Shown: positions 28,383-37,847 of the stretch, one piece after another | Position numbering within the stretch: the first letter of the stretch is position 1 | Layout: the number at the start of each line of letters is the position of its first letter | Assembly: GCA_051746985.1 (NCBI GenBank) | Contig: JBNJFP010000008.1 | Location: 40,239-104,238 of the forward strand | Reading direction: 5' to 3' | Length of the DNA stretch: 64,000 nt | Source of the DNA: Fodinibius sp051746985 | GTDB lineage: Bacteria; Bacteroidota; Rhodothermia; Balneolales; Balneolaceae | The notes under the pieces: model-generated | Told to the model about the DNA's origin: nothing | What the model saw: only the letters and a program-made list of their open reading frames with translations | Database searches by the model: none | Program-made: the position numbers and the translations under genes

Positions 28383-29221
28383 TGTAATAGATTTTCGTAG
28401 TCTTCTTGCAGTTGCTGAATAGTGGTATCGGGTTCAAATTTTACGACAAAGCCTTCTGCTATTTCAAACAGGTTAACAAACGGTTCTATATATACGCGTT
28501 GTGTTTCTTTTCCTTCTTGAGGTTCCGATCTGGTGACCTTACCAATGGGTATATCGGGAGGAAATTGGTTACTGTACCCCGATGTGACAACAACTTCGCC
28601 TGTATCAACGCGAACAGTCTGGGGGATATAATTGAGCTGCAGCTCGTAGATGCTTTCGCCATCCCAGGAGACAATGCCGTAAGCATTAGATTTCTGGAGT
28701 TTGGCGCTGGCTCTAAATAAGGTGTTAAAATAGGGCATCACTTGCGAGTAGCCATCTGCGGTTAAGATCACCTTGCCAACCAATCCTTCGGATGAAACCA
28801 TCGGCATGCCGTTGGTAATGCCTTCCTCACTTCCCGCATCAACCGTTAGGGAGTTGGTAACTTGGCTGAGTTCTTTGCCCACAATCTGTACGGGATATAA
28901 ACTCAAGTCACTTTCCCGGCTAAACTGCAACAGCTTCTGCAATTCTTCATTACGCTGTTCTGCCGCTCTTAAACGGCTAAGCTCATCCAAGAGTAATACA
29001 TTTTGCTTACGCAGATAGGTATTGGTTTTAAGGGCCTGCCTGTATATTCGAACATTTGAAAGAGGTTCTTCCAAATAACTAAAAATGGTGATCGAAGCTT
29101 TGCGAAGATTGTTCATCCCTCCCTGATATCTGCCGATCATCAGCGCTATGGCTATAACTAAAATAAGCGCCGTGATGATGTGATCTTTAGCATCAGCTAT
29201 ACGGGGAAGTTTAAATCGCAT
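28379..29221 (-). CDS. mreC: Rod shape-determining protein MreC
   Basis: A 280-residue bitopic protein. One membrane segment lies at about residues 14-30, a coiled coil (YLRKQNVLLLDELSRLRAAE) at about 70-95, and then two beta-barrel subdomains with NSLTVDAGSEEGITNGMPMV and GLVGKVILTADGYSQVMPYF, the most conserved MreC region. The C-terminus extends a short helix. It links the cytoplasmic MreB filament to PBP2 in the periplasm. It lies 15 bases downstream of mreB. Confidence 0.94.
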   Translation of the reverse strand: MRFKLPRIADAKDHIITALILVIAIALMIGRYQGGMNNLRKASITIFSYLEEPLSNVRIYRQALKTNTYLRKQNVLLLDELSRLRAAEQRNEELQKLLQFSRESDLSLYPVQIVGKELSQVTNSLTVDAGSEEGITNGMPMVSSEGLVGKVILTADGYSQVMPYFNTLFRASAKLQKSNAYGIVSWDGESIYELQLNYIPQTVRVDTGEVVVTSGYSNQFPPDIPIGKVTRSEPQEGKETQRVYIEPFVNLFEIAEGFVVKFEPDTTIQQLQEDYENLLQ

Positions 29222-29236
29222 TCACTTTTTTAGGTT

Positions 29237-30289
29237 TTAAGAGATAACGGTTCTATAGTATTCGATATCTTCGAGTATGGATCCCGTCCCACGTACCACG
29301 GCCGTCAGTGGATCTTCAGCGATATGGACAGGCAGGTCGGTGGTTTCCATAATTAGCTTGTCCAGGTTCTTTAGGTTTGCACCACCGCCGGTGAGCATAA
29401 TACCACGATCGAGAATATCGGCCGAAAGTTCGGGAGGTGTTTGTTCAAGGGATTTGGTAATAGATTCCACAATGGTATTTACGGATTCAGAGATGGCTTC
29501 GCGCACGTCTTTAGATGATACGTGTCGAATTCGCGGGACGCCGTTTACGAGGTCGCGTCCTTTCGTTTCCATGTCCAGCTCCTCATCAAGAGGGGCCGCT
29601 GATCCTATTTCACACTTAATTTTCTCGGCTGTCCGTTCCCCAATAAGCAGGTTGTGGTTGCGACGGAAATAATTAATGATGTCATCGTTAAGTTCGTCAC
29701 CGCCTAACCGAACCGACTGGGCATATACAATACCTGAGAGGGCTATAACTGCAATTTCGGTAGTCCCACCACCGATATCAACAATCATGTTACCAATCGG
29801 TTCATGGACATTTAATCCAATTCCGATAGCAGCGGCCATGGGCTCATCAACCAGGTGTACTTCTTTGGCACCGGCGTGCTCGGCACTGTCGCGTACGGCC
29901 CGGCGTTCTACTTCAGTAATGCCGCTGGGCACACAAACAACCATCTGGCGCGTGCTGGAGTACCACTTCATTTTAACCTTGTCAATCATTCCACGAATCA
30001 TCTGCTCTGCCACTTCAAAGTCGGCAATGACCCCATCACGAAGAGGACGAACGGTACGGATATTTTTGTGGGTTTTTTCGTGCATAAGCCGTGCTTCATG
30101 ACCAGTAGCAACGGGTTCGTTATGCGAATTAAGGGCCACTATCGAAGGCTCATTAAGCACAATACCTTCTCCGCGCGAATAAATAAGGGTGTTCGCAGTT
30201 CCAAGGTCGATAGCAATGTCTGTGTATAACCAGTCGAACCAGCCAGCATTTTGCTGATTCTTGTTTTCTTTCGTTGCTTTATTATTCAT
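29237..30289 (-). CDS. mreB: Rod shape-determining protein MreB
   Basis: A 350-residue bacterial actin. The phosphate-1 motif DIAIDLGTANTLIYSRGEGI is at about residues 25-44, and the phosphate-2 motif is IVDIGGGTTEIAVIALSGI. The adenosine loop GIMLTGGGANLKNLDKLI is near 305. The N-terminus has about 13 extra polar residues (ATKENKNQQ) ahead of the usual GWFDWLYTD membrane-binding start. It heads the five-gene rod operon, with a 135-base spacer to purH upstream that should hold the promoter. Confidence 0.96.
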   Translation of the reverse strand: MNNKATKENKNQQNAGWFDWLYTDIAIDLGTANTLIYSRGEGIVLNEPSIVALNSHNEPVATGHEARLMHEKTHKNIRTVRPLRDGVIADFEVAEQMIRGMIDKVKMKWYSSTRQMVVCVPSGITEVERRAVRDSAEHAGAKEVHLVDEPMAAAIGIGLNVHEPIGNMIVDIGGGTTEIAVIALSGIVYAQSVRLGGDELNDDIINYFRRNHNLLIGERTAEKIKCEIGSAAPLDEELDMETKGRDLVNGVPRIRHVSSKDVREAISESVNTIVESITKSLEQTPPELSADILDRGIMLTGGGANLKNLDKLIMETTDLPVHIAEDPLTAVVRGTGSILEDIEYYRTVIS

Positions 30290-30424
30290 GGTTAAATTAT
30301 GTAGATGAGCAAATTGTAATCAAGTTGATCGCCTGATATAATTTCGAAGAATGAAAATACAATTTTGTAGATCTATTTGCGAATTAATGGTGATTAAAAG
30401 TAAAAACCAAATTCCTTGTTGTTA

Positions 30425-32005
30425 TTAATGGCGAAAATGGCGATTGCCAGTAAAGACCATTGCCATATTTAGTTTGTTGGCGGCCTCAATAACTTCTTCG
30501 TCGCGGATGCTTCCCCCGGGTTGTATCACAGATGTTGCTCCGGCTTCCGCGGCTGCTTCAACTCCGTCAGCAAAAGGGAAAAAGGCGTCGGATGCTATGG
30601 CCGTACCTTCGAGCGAAAGACCTTCTTGTCGGGCCTTTGCAATAGCTATTTCCGATGCTTCGACGCGACTTGTCTGCCCCGTGCCAATGCCAATAGTTTG
30701 ACCATCCCTTGCATATACAATTGCATTTGACTTGATATGTTTCACAACTTTCCAGGAAAATAGAAGATCTTTGATTTCTGTTTCCGTAGGCTCTCGTTCA
30801 GATACAACTTTCAATTCCTTTTGGGTGGTGGTTTTTCCATCCGCTTCTTGACTGAGCGCCCCACCAAAAATAGATCGGTATTGTATAGATCGGGTGATGT
30901 TCGGGAGTTTTTTTATAGTAATTAGCCTTCTTTTCTTCTTTTTTTGAAGCAGTTCTAATGCTTCTTTATTATAGCTGGGAGCAATGATGATTTCGGTAAA
31001 GATTTCGTCAATTTTTTGGGCCGTCTCCAGATCCATTTCCTTATTAACAACTACGATGCCGCCAAATGGAGACATGGTATCGGTGGCAAAAGCCTTATCC
31101 CAGGCGGTAGCAAGGGAGTCTGCTATGGCAACTCCGCAAGGCACGGTATGTTTGAAAATGGCACAGGTAGGTTTGTCATCCCAAAAGTCAGAAATAAGGT
31201 TGAGGGCTGCATCAACATCCGTAAAATTATTGTAGCTAAGCTGTCTGCCGTGGAAACAGTCGATAAATTCATTTTGATCACCATACACGGCGGCTTTTTG
31301 ATGGGGGTTTTCTCCGTATCGAAGGGACTGTGATTTTGGCAACGAAATATTTAGCTGAGCAGGTAGCTCATCCTCAGTACCATCTAAATTATTAAAATAG
31401 TTGGCGATAGCGGCATCGTACTTTGCCGTGTGATTAAATGCTGATTTTGCCCACGATCGGCGTTTTGAAAAAGATATATTCTGATTTTCTTCAAAGGCCT
31501 CTCTAAATTCCTTGTACTGCTCTGGTGAGGTAAGCACACATACGTGGGCAAAGTTTTTTGCGGCCGCGCGGATCATCGTTGGTCCACCGATATCGATATT
31601 TTCGGTAGCAATGGCCGGAGTACAATCAGGTTGTGCTATCGTTTCCTCAAAAGGGTATAAATTGACCACAACCAGCTCGATAGGTTGTATATCCAAACGG
31701 TTTAGCTCATCCACATCGGGCTGATGACTGGTTCTGCCCAGTATGCCCCCATGAATAATGGGGTGCAGGGTTTTGACACGTCCGTCGAGGCACTCTTCGA
31801 ATCCAGTTACATTACTGACATCGGTTACGGGAAGGTCGGCTTCCCTGATTCTTTGAGCTGTCCCGCCGGTGGAAATGATTTCTACATTTGCGGCGTGCAG
31901 CTGTTGGGCTAAATCAACAATACCCGTTTTGTCAGATACCGAAAGCAGGGCACGTTTTATAGTTAGCGGGTTTTGGGGAAGAGCGGAGAGTGGTTGTAGT
32001 GACAC
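30425..32005 (-). CDS. purH: Bifunctional AICAR transformylase / IMP cyclohydrolase
   Basis: A 526-residue enzyme for the last two steps of purine synthesis. The N-terminal MGS-type cyclohydrolase domain has LLSVSDKTGIVDLAQQLHA and CLDGRVKTLHPIIHGGILG. The C-terminal AICAR transformylase domain has SLRYGENPHQKAAVYGD, TVPCGVAIADS, KSNAIVYARDGQTIGIGTGQ and FFPFADGVEAAAEAG. The start is a GTG at 32005. Length is typical. It follows purN by 15 bases on the same strand, forming a purN-purH pair. Confidence 0.96.
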   Translation of the reverse strand: MSLQPLSALPQNPLTIKRALLSVSDKTGIVDLAQQLHAANVEIISTGGTAQRIREADLPVTDVSNVTGFEECLDGRVKTLHPIIHGGILGRTSHQPDVDELNRLDIQPIELVVVNLYPFEETIAQPDCTPAIATENIDIGGPTMIRAAAKNFAHVCVLTSPEQYKEFREAFEENQNISFSKRRSWAKSAFNHTAKYDAAIANYFNNLDGTEDELPAQLNISLPKSQSLRYGENPHQKAAVYGDQNEFIDCFHGRQLSYNNFTDVDAALNLISDFWDDKPTCAIFKHTVPCGVAIADSLATAWDKAFATDTMSPFGGIVVVNKEMDLETAQKIDEIFTEIIIAPSYNKEALELLQKKKKRRLITIKKLPNITRSIQYRSIFGGALSQEADGKTTTQKELKVVSEREPTETEIKDLLFSWKVVKHIKSNAIVYARDGQTIGIGTGQTSRVEASEIAIAKARQEGLSLEGTAIASDAFFPFADGVEAAAEAGATSVIQPGGSIRDEEVIEAANKLNMAMVFTGNRHFRH

Positions 32006-32020
32006 GATTAGTTTTGAGCG

Positions 32021-32623
32021 TTAAGAGTTAGATTTCTTATTCAGTTGATCTGCTAATTGTGCTATGACTTCGGGAAAGAGTTTGTGTTCCTCTTTGAGAA
32101 TTCGTTTTGCCAGTGTTTGCGGGTCATCCGACTTTTTAACCGGCACTTTTCGCTGTCCTAATATGGGACCTTTGTCATAATCTTCGGTAACGATATGAAC
32201 GGTGCATCCAGATTCGGTTTCGCCATTTTCAATAACAGCCTGGTGGACATTCATCCCATAAAACCCTTTGCCGCCGTACTTGGGCAACAGCGAAGGATGA
32301 ATATTTACGATTTGTCCGTTGTATTCCTCAATTACTTCGGGTGGTATCTTGATCATATATCCCGCCAGTGCAATGAGTTGGGGATCCCATTTTTTTAGCT
32401 GATTTTGTAGCGCTTCAACATAGTTGGAGTAGGAAGAAAAATCGGGTGGATTTAAATACCGGTGGTCAATGCCATGTTTTTTAGCTCGCTGAATGGCTTT
32501 TATGCCTTTTTTATTGGTAATGAGCCCACAAATTCGACCGGCTATGTCGCCGTTTTCAACAGCATCAATGATAGATTGAAAGTTGGTGCCCGATCCCGAG
32601 GCAAAGACTACAATATTAATCAA
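32021..32623 (-). CDS. purN: Phosphoribosylglycinamide formyltransferase
   Basis: A folate-dependent GAR transformylase of purine synthesis, about 200 residues. The open frame extends to 32656 from another TTG, but I prefer the TTG at 32623 because it yields MINIVVFASGSGTNFQSIID, the family's normal N-terminus. The catalytic region includes INIHPSLLPKYGGKGFYGMN with the essential His, preceded by Asn, and VHIVTEDYDKGPILGQRKVP. PurH lies 15 bases downstream. It makes 5'-phosphoribosyl-N-formylglycinamide from 10-formyl-THF. Confidence 0.92.
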   Translation of the reverse strand: MINIVVFASGSGTNFQSIIDAVENGDIAGRICGLITNKKGIKAIQRAKKHGIDHRYLNPPDFSSYSNYVEALQNQLKKWDPQLIALAGYMIKIPPEVIEEYNGQIVNIHPSLLPKYGGKGFYGMNVHQAVIENGETESGCTVHIVTEDYDKGPILGQRKVPVKKSDDPQTLAKRILKEEHKLFPEVIAQLADQLNKKSNS

Positions 32624-32699
32624 GATAGAGGAACAATAGTTAGCAGTTCGCCGCAAAGATAAACAAAAAAGTGTACAGATTAAGTGCTAATTTTTGCCG

Positions 32700-33779
32700 C
32701 TAACTGGATTCGGATGACGGCCCGGCTCGAAACACATAGTAGTTATTAAAGCTCCAGCTGATCTGTATAAAAGTGATCTTGATGGTGGTAGCAATGGGGA
32801 TGGCCACGAGCATTCCCAAGATGCCTGCTGTTTCGGCACCAATCATGATAATGAATAAAATTGCCACGGGATGAATATCGGCCGAACGGGAGAAAATGAG
32901 AGGCTGCAAGATGACGTTGTCAAGAATTTGAACAGCCAGAATGGCCAATACACAAGGCAGAACTAACGAAAAATTTCCTATCTCAATGATAGAAACGATA
33001 ATCGATAATATGTAGCCAATGATGGGTCCGAAATAGGGAATGGTATTGGCGATACCCACCGCAATACCAACCGAAAGGGCATTGTTTAAGCCTACAATAG
33101 AAAGCCCAACCCATGAGGTAAAAGCGATAATTAGGCTTTGCAGCATCACACTTCTGAAATAAAGTCCCAGTCGGCTTTCAATTTTATCAATCAAACTAAG
33201 AGCCGTTTCAAAATATTTGTTAGGGACCAGTTTTAAGATGTCACGGCGTATTTTAGTACCATCTTTAAGAAAAAAGAAGGTGGCAAATGGGATGATTAAT
33301 GCAGCGGAGAAAATGTTGGTAAAAATGCCAATAATATTGCTCAGGGCTGATGGAATTTCGCCGACATCAAAAAGATCTTCAAGCACGGATGCCAAATTCG
33401 TACTTAATATACCTTCGGGTATAAAATCGAATTTTTCTGTTAAGAGAAGGTCAACTTTTTGAGTGATATTTTCAATGTTTTGAATGTTAAGCTGGCTGGC
33501 AAGTTCCACCATCTGGTTAGCCACAATGGGGATGATATTTGTTGAAATCCAGACCAGTATTAAGCCGAGTGCACTAAGGGTAAGGACAATAGAAAATGTG
33601 CGGTTCAATCCGGCCGCCTGCATTCGGTTAACCAATGGATCCAAAATATAGCTAAATATCATGGCCACAATAGCGTATCCAACCAGTGTACCGTAGGAGT
33701 AGAGCAGCAGCCCGACAATAAAGACCGCGGCAATACCTAAAATAAATTTTATTACGCGTTCAAGGGTAATATTTTTCAT
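32700..33779 (-). CDS. AI-2E family transporter (YdiK/PerM-type permease)
   Basis: A 359-residue membrane protein with about eight transmembrane segments, including an N-terminal pair and a C-terminal block. A central region contains VANTIPYFGPIIGYILSIIV, the family signature, and the C-terminal IGAETAGILGMLVAIPIATT is also typical. Members have been linked to autoinducer-2 export, ion/proton exchange and other roles, so the substrate cannot be assigned. The ATG overlaps the recX stop (ATGA), placing it in one transcript with recA and recX. Confidence 0.88.
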   Translation of the reverse strand: MKNITLERVIKFILGIAAVFIVGLLLYSYGTLVGYAIVAMIFSYILDPLVNRMQAAGLNRTFSIVLTLSALGLILVWISTNIIPIVANQMVELASQLNIQNIENITQKVDLLLTEKFDFIPEGILSTNLASVLEDLFDVGEIPSALSNIIGIFTNIFSAALIIPFATFFFLKDGTKIRRDILKLVPNKYFETALSLIDKIESRLGLYFRSVMLQSLIIAFTSWVGLSIVGLNNALSVGIAVGIANTIPYFGPIIGYILSIIVSIIEIGNFSLVLPCVLAILAVQILDNVILQPLIFSRSADIHPVAILFIIMIGAETAGILGMLVAIPIATTIKITFIQISWSFNNYYVFRAGPSSESS

Positions 33780-34444
33780 TGCTCAATGGCTTCCATTAAA
33801 TCGTCTATGCAGCTAAAGATATCTGAAGATCGATATCCTTTTCGTGCAAGATGATCCACCACTTTTTTCTTTCTTTTATAAGAATCTTCTTCTCTCAAAA
33901 AGCGTCTTTTTCGTTTTAAAACCAAATGTAATAAAAGCTCTTTAATATTCTTATCCTCAAATACCTTTTGGATGCTCTGTTCAGCTACACTGTTTGAAAT
34001 GCCCTTTTTAAAGAGATGAGCTTTAATTTTATTGGGTCCCCATTTATTTAAATGGCTTTTGTCGGCAGCAAATTTTCGGGCAAAGCCAACGTCATTCAGA
34101 TACCCTTTTTCCTCCAGTTCATCGAGCACATTTTCAATGATGTTTTTGGGATATTCCTTGCGGATAGCTTTTGTAAATAGCTCTTTTCGGGAGTGGTCGC
34201 GACTGCCTAACCGTTTCATTAGATAAGATTTAACCTCAAAGCGTCCCTCTTCGCGTTCAATTTTTCTGAGCAAGGCATGAGTTACAGTATCCCCTTTGGC
34301 AAGGTTGAATTTGAGGAGCGTCTGCTCGGATACCCCGATCAGAAACTCCTCGTCAATAAAAATGGAATAGCGTTCTTTATTTCGCTTTTGGACACTGATG
34401 GAGCTTATCACTCCGGGCAAGTTGTGATCTGATTCCTCATCCAT
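33776..34444 (-). CDS. recX: Regulatory protein RecX
   Basis: A RecA modulator of about 222 residues. The usual three-helix repeats are visible: HALLRKIEREEGRFEVKSYL, then RLGSRDHSRKELFTKAIRKE, a GYLNDVGFARKFAADKS motif, and GPNKIKAHLFKKGIS. The protein is longer than the smallest RecX proteins because of an N-terminal region. A GTG at 34447 overlaps the recA stop; the ATG at 34444 is the simpler start. RecX binds RecA filaments and limits strand exchange. Its location immediately after recA supports the call. Confidence 0.92.
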   Translation of the reverse strand: MDEESDHNLPGVISSISVQKRNKERYSIFIDEEFLIGVSEQTLLKFNLAKGDTVTHALLRKIEREEGRFEVKSYLMKRLGSRDHSRKELFTKAIRKEYPKNIIENVLDELEEKGYLNDVGFARKFAADKSHLNKWGPNKIKAHLFKKGISNSVAEQSIQKVFEDKNIKELLLHLVLKRKRRFLREEDSYKRKKKVVDHLARKGYRSSDIFSCIDDLMEAIEQ

Positions 34445-34446
34445 CA

Positions 34447-35511
34447 CTAATCATCGCCGTCGGCATTCTTATCTTTATCTTCTTTTTCCTCTCCATTTTC
34501 CGATTCAGTAGTGTCCTCAGGCGGATTCATCTGCTCGCGAACCTGTTGCTCAATATTTTCGGTGAGTTCGGGGTCAGATTCCAGGAATTCGATGGCATTG
34601 TCGGTGCCCTGTCCAATGGGTTCACCACCGTACCGATACCAGCTGCCTCGTTTTTCGATGATGTCAAATTCAACCGCCATATCCAGAATTTCAGCCATCC
34701 GTGAAATGCCCTTGCCGTACATAATATTGAACTCAACCTGCTTAAAGGGCGGGGCTACCTTGTTTTTGACAACTTTAACCTTCGTCCGGTTTCCAACGAC
34801 ATCGTCACCCTGCTTGAGCGATCCTATTCGGCGGATGTCCATTCGCACTGATGAATAAAATTTAAGGGCTCTACCTCCCGAAGTTGTCTCCGGGTTGCCA
34901 AACATAACCCCGATTTTCTCACGAATCTGGTTAATAAATATTACAGCTGTTCGTGTTTTATTGATGATACCCGTGATTTTACGCATGGCCTGTGACATCA
35001 GCCGGGCCTGAAGTCCCATATGCGAGTCGCCCATTTCCCCTTCAAGTTCAGCCCGGGGTACCAATGCAGCAACCGAATCTACAACAATAACATCGAGGGC
35101 GGCTGATCGAATGAGTGTTTCCGTAATTTCGAGGGCTTGTTCACCACTATCGGGCTGCGATACCAGTAGCTCATCGGTATTGATGCCCAGATTTTTGGCA
35201 TAACGGGGATCAAAAGCGTGCTCGGCATCAACGAAAGCAGCATAACCCCCGGCCTTTTGTGCTTCGGCGATAACGTGGAGGGCTAACGTCGTTTTTCCAC
35301 TGGCTTCGGGACCATAGATTTCGGTAACGCGGCCACGGGGTACACCTCCAACGCCAAGGGCATAATCCACCATAATAGAGCCAGTAGATATGCTGGGCAC
35401 ATTGGAGCGGGCTTCTTCTCCAAGCCGCATTATTGTACCTTTGCCATGCTGTTTTTCGATTTGGCCAATGGCCATTTCCAGAGCCTTTTCGCGATCTTTA
35501 TTGTCAGACAT
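34447..35511 (-). CDS. recA: Recombinase RecA
   Basis: A 354-residue RecA. Walker A is GPEASGKTTLAL near residue 65, Walker B is LDVIVVDSVAALVPRAELEG, and the L2/DNA-binding region reads INQIREKIGVMFGNPETTSGG. The C-terminal tail is strongly acidic (ESENGEEKEDKDKNADGDD), as in many RecA proteins where the tail dampens filament formation. It drives homologous recombination and SOS induction. I see no clear LexA box in the 200-base upstream spacer, although a lineage-specific box would not be recognisable to me. Confidence 0.97.
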   Translation of the reverse strand: MSDNKDREKALEMAIGQIEKQHGKGTIMRLGEEARSNVPSISTGSIMVDYALGVGGVPRGRVTEIYGPEASGKTTLALHVIAEAQKAGGYAAFVDAEHAFDPRYAKNLGINTDELLVSQPDSGEQALEITETLIRSAALDVIVVDSVAALVPRAELEGEMGDSHMGLQARLMSQAMRKITGIINKTRTAVIFINQIREKIGVMFGNPETTSGGRALKFYSSVRMDIRRIGSLKQGDDVVGNRTKVKVVKNKVAPPFKQVEFNIMYGKGISRMAEILDMAVEFDIIEKRGSWYRYGGEPIGQGTDNAIEFLESDPELTENIEQQVREQMNPPEDTTESENGEEKEDKDKNADGDD

Positions 35512-35712
35512 AAATGAGAGAGTAATTAAATTTTTGTGATTTCATGGGACAATATATCAAATAATAATGACAACGTAGTGTCAGCTTATCTTCAAATAAT
35601 CTTTACCATTAAGGCATAAAGTTAACGAAGATTGAGTTTCTGAACGTTTTTATTCTTAATGCCTGAGTAGGCACTTTTTAAGTAAGACCATTGTACCTTG
35701 CAATCCTTACAA

Positions 35713-36900
35713 TTAAGGATCGATAGTCGTGGCAATTTCTTCCAATTTATCCATCGCCTGATGGATTTGCTTGCTGGTGATGTAAGGTGCCACGCCAAAG
35801 CGTAGAATATCGCCGCGTGCATCGGTGAATACACCGTCTTCCATCAGTTTAGCTCTTAATGTTCTGGCAAAGGGAGATCGCAACGCCAGAAATCCACCAA
35901 TGTTCTCGATTGGCTCTTGATGAGCAAGCGAAATAACTTCGGGATCGAAATTAGGAGCTAAAAATTCATTCCGAAGCAATCTGACTTGTGATTGATATTG
36001 CTTATGGAGCACTTGAGGAGTTAGGTCCATTCGCTCAAAAAATTCTACCACTTTGGCCGCACGGAATTGTGAAGTCGAATCAAAGGTGCCGCTGGCAAAA
36101 CGCTGGTGGTCGTCGGTATAAGAAACCTTTTCATCCTTAGCCTTGTCGAGCTGACTAAAAGAGGCAAACCAGCCCGTGATGGCAGGACGCAGTTTGCAAT
36201 CTTTGGGATAACGTAGAAAGCAATTCCCTTCGCCCCATTGCAAGTACTTGTATCCTCCAATTAATACATAGCAATCCTCAAGGTTTTCCTCAGAAATAGA
36301 GAGGGGAACAACGTTGGTACCGTGATAGTCATCTATCAAAAAGGGAACGTTATGCGCTCGTGTTGCTTTTGCAATTTCGCTGATTTGTTGGTTGATAATC
36401 CCACTGTTAAAATAGACCCGCGACAGCATTACCGCAGAAACCTGTTCGTCCAGCTCCCTTTTAATTTGTTCTGTGATATCATCAGCATGACCTTCAACAG
36501 TGACGATTTCGAGTCCCTCTTCTTTGAGGCGTTTTAACTGTCGTGCCATCGAGTGAAACTCACTGTCAGTTGTAATAATTTTGGATTTTTGCTGCAAATC
36601 AAAGCTGGAAAGCCATGAAACCAAAAGCTGATGTGTATTTTGTCCGAGGCAATACAGGCCCTCAGGATCTTCATAAAAAGTACGCAGATAATTACGGAGC
36701 TTGCCAACTTTTTCGAAAGCTGTATCCCATTTGTTATCCACATTTGTGGCAGTAACATCGAAAGCTTCTTGCAATCCTTCGCGGGCAACGTCGGGCCAGG
36801 CCTGGTGCGAATGTCCTGTAAAAAGCAATCGATTTGTTACATCAAAATGAGAATAGTGCGGCCCCAGTTTTTGTGCCAGCTTATCTATATCGTGTGCCAT
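35713..36900 (-). CDS. kynU: Kynureninase
   Basis: A 395-residue PLP enzyme of fold type I. The PLP-lysine region is IGGYKYLQWGEGNCFLRYP near residue 215; upstream conserved segments are LLFTGHSHQAWPDVAREGLQ, NTHQLLVSWLSS and PFLIDDYHGTNVVPLS, with the aspartate that contacts the PLP ring. This fits kynureninase and its close relatives; a cysteine-desulfurase-like function is less likely because the partner gene encodes tryptophan 2,3-dioxygenase. It cleaves kynurenine to anthranilate and alanine. It starts 23 bases after the dioxygenase stop, so the two form an operon. Confidence 0.85.
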   Translation of the reverse strand: MAHDIDKLAQKLGPHYSHFDVTNRLLFTGHSHQAWPDVAREGLQEAFDVTATNVDNKWDTAFEKVGKLRNYLRTFYEDPEGLYCLGQNTHQLLVSWLSSFDLQQKSKIITTDSEFHSMARQLKRLKEEGLEIVTVEGHADDITEQIKRELDEQVSAVMLSRVYFNSGIINQQISEIAKATRAHNVPFLIDDYHGTNVVPLSISEENLEDCYVLIGGYKYLQWGEGNCFLRYPKDCKLRPAITGWFASFSQLDKAKDEKVSYTDDHQRFASGTFDSTSQFRAAKVVEFFERMDLTPQVLHKQYQSQVRLLRNEFLAPNFDPEVISLAHQEPIENIGGFLALRSPFARTLRAKLMEDGVFTDARGDILRFGVAPYITSKQIHQAMDKLEEIATTIDP

Positions 36901-36923
36901 TAAACCAATGTTATGTTGTGCTG

Positions 36924-37706
36924 TTAAATTTCTGATCGTATTTCCCAGAGATCGGGAAAGATACGTTGATGCAGGGTTTTGCGCAGGTATTCAACGCCAT
37001 TTGATCCGCCCGTACCCATTTTATTGCCAATCGTGCGCTCAACCATCTTAACGTGACGGTAGCGCCACTCCTGCATGCCCTCGTCAAAATCGACAAACAA
37101 CTCGCAAAGCATGGCCGTTTCCTGATCATTTTGCATGATATCGAGCAGTACCCGTTGGTTTTTGGGGGATGCATCATACAGCAGTCCGTTCGTGTGCTTA
37201 CGTTCGGGCATTTGCACCTCATACCCCTTCGTTTGTAAAAACTGACAGAAACATTCCCACAGGGTTGGTTCTTCCATTCGATTTTTCATCTGCTCAACAT
37301 ATTGCGGCTGATCCTTATGGACTTCGAGGATATGCTCTGATCGATGCCCGCATATCATCTCTACCTCACGGAATTGCACTGACTGAAATCCACTGGCTTC
37401 ATCCAAAAAGCCACGAAAGCTGTCAAACTCCAAGGGCGTCATTGTCTCCAGAATATCAATTTGGGCAACCATCGTTTTCAAGATGGTTAAAATGCGCTTC
37501 ATCGTTTTAACAGCGCCCCAAGTTTTACCTGCTTTTAAATCCTCCCGAAGCTTGTCCATCTCGTGCAGAATCTGTTTAAACCACAGTTCATAGGTTTGAT
37601 GGATGATTATAAAGAGCATTTCATCGTGTTCTTCCGGCTCCGACTGTAGTTGTTGCAGTTCCAGAAGTTCGTCAATTTTCAGGTAATTGCTGTAGGTTAA
37701 TTTCAT
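36924..37706 (-). CDS. kynA: Tryptophan 2,3-dioxygenase
   Basis: A 260-residue haem dioxygenase that opens the indole ring of tryptophan to N-formylkynurenine. Hallmark segments are LTYSNYLKIDELLELQQLQ at the N-terminus, EMLFIIIHQTYELWFKQILH with the distal-site His, and CGHRSEHILEVHKDQP. The C-terminal part has a WRYRHVKMVERTIGNKMGTG signature containing the proximal His. Length fits bacterial TDO. With kynU it gives entry and a later step of the kynurenine route; the intermediate formamidase is not next to it. Confidence 0.93.
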   Translation of the reverse strand: MKLTYSNYLKIDELLELQQLQSEPEEHDEMLFIIIHQTYELWFKQILHEMDKLREDLKAGKTWGAVKTMKRILTILKTMVAQIDILETMTPLEFDSFRGFLDEASGFQSVQFREVEMICGHRSEHILEVHKDQPQYVEQMKNRMEEPTLWECFCQFLQTKGYEVQMPERKHTNGLLYDASPKNQRVLLDIMQNDQETAMLCELFVDFDEGMQEWRYRHVKMVERTIGNKMGTGGSNGVEYLRKTLHQRIFPDLWEIRSEI

Positions 37707-37786
37707 CCCATAAGAGTATTTTTATACATTGTATCAACGGCTAATTATAGGTAGAATTTGCGATAGTCTCTATTGCAGATCTACAG

Positions 37787-37818
37787 TTGTAGGATGGCGT
37801 TAAAATTCCTTAGATTTG
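37787..37818 (+). promoter_or_regulatory. Candidate Bacteroidota-type promoter upstream of the sugar kinase
   Basis: TAGATTTG at 37811-37818 matches the Bacteroidota -7 element TAnnTTTG exactly. TTG at 37787-37789 stands in the place of the -33 element, with a 21-base spacer. The start codon follows about 30 bases after the -7 box. The match is to a short motif, so chance cannot be excluded. Confidence 0.35.
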
Positions 37819-37847
37819 GCGCGGAATCAATTAAAGAAAAGTGACTT

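Noticed and set aside
35655..35680. GCCT-GAGT-AGGC hairpin followed by T-run between kynU and recA
   Set aside because: The T-run is on the plus strand whereas both neighbours are on minus, and the stem is only 4 bp. It is not a usable terminator for either gene.
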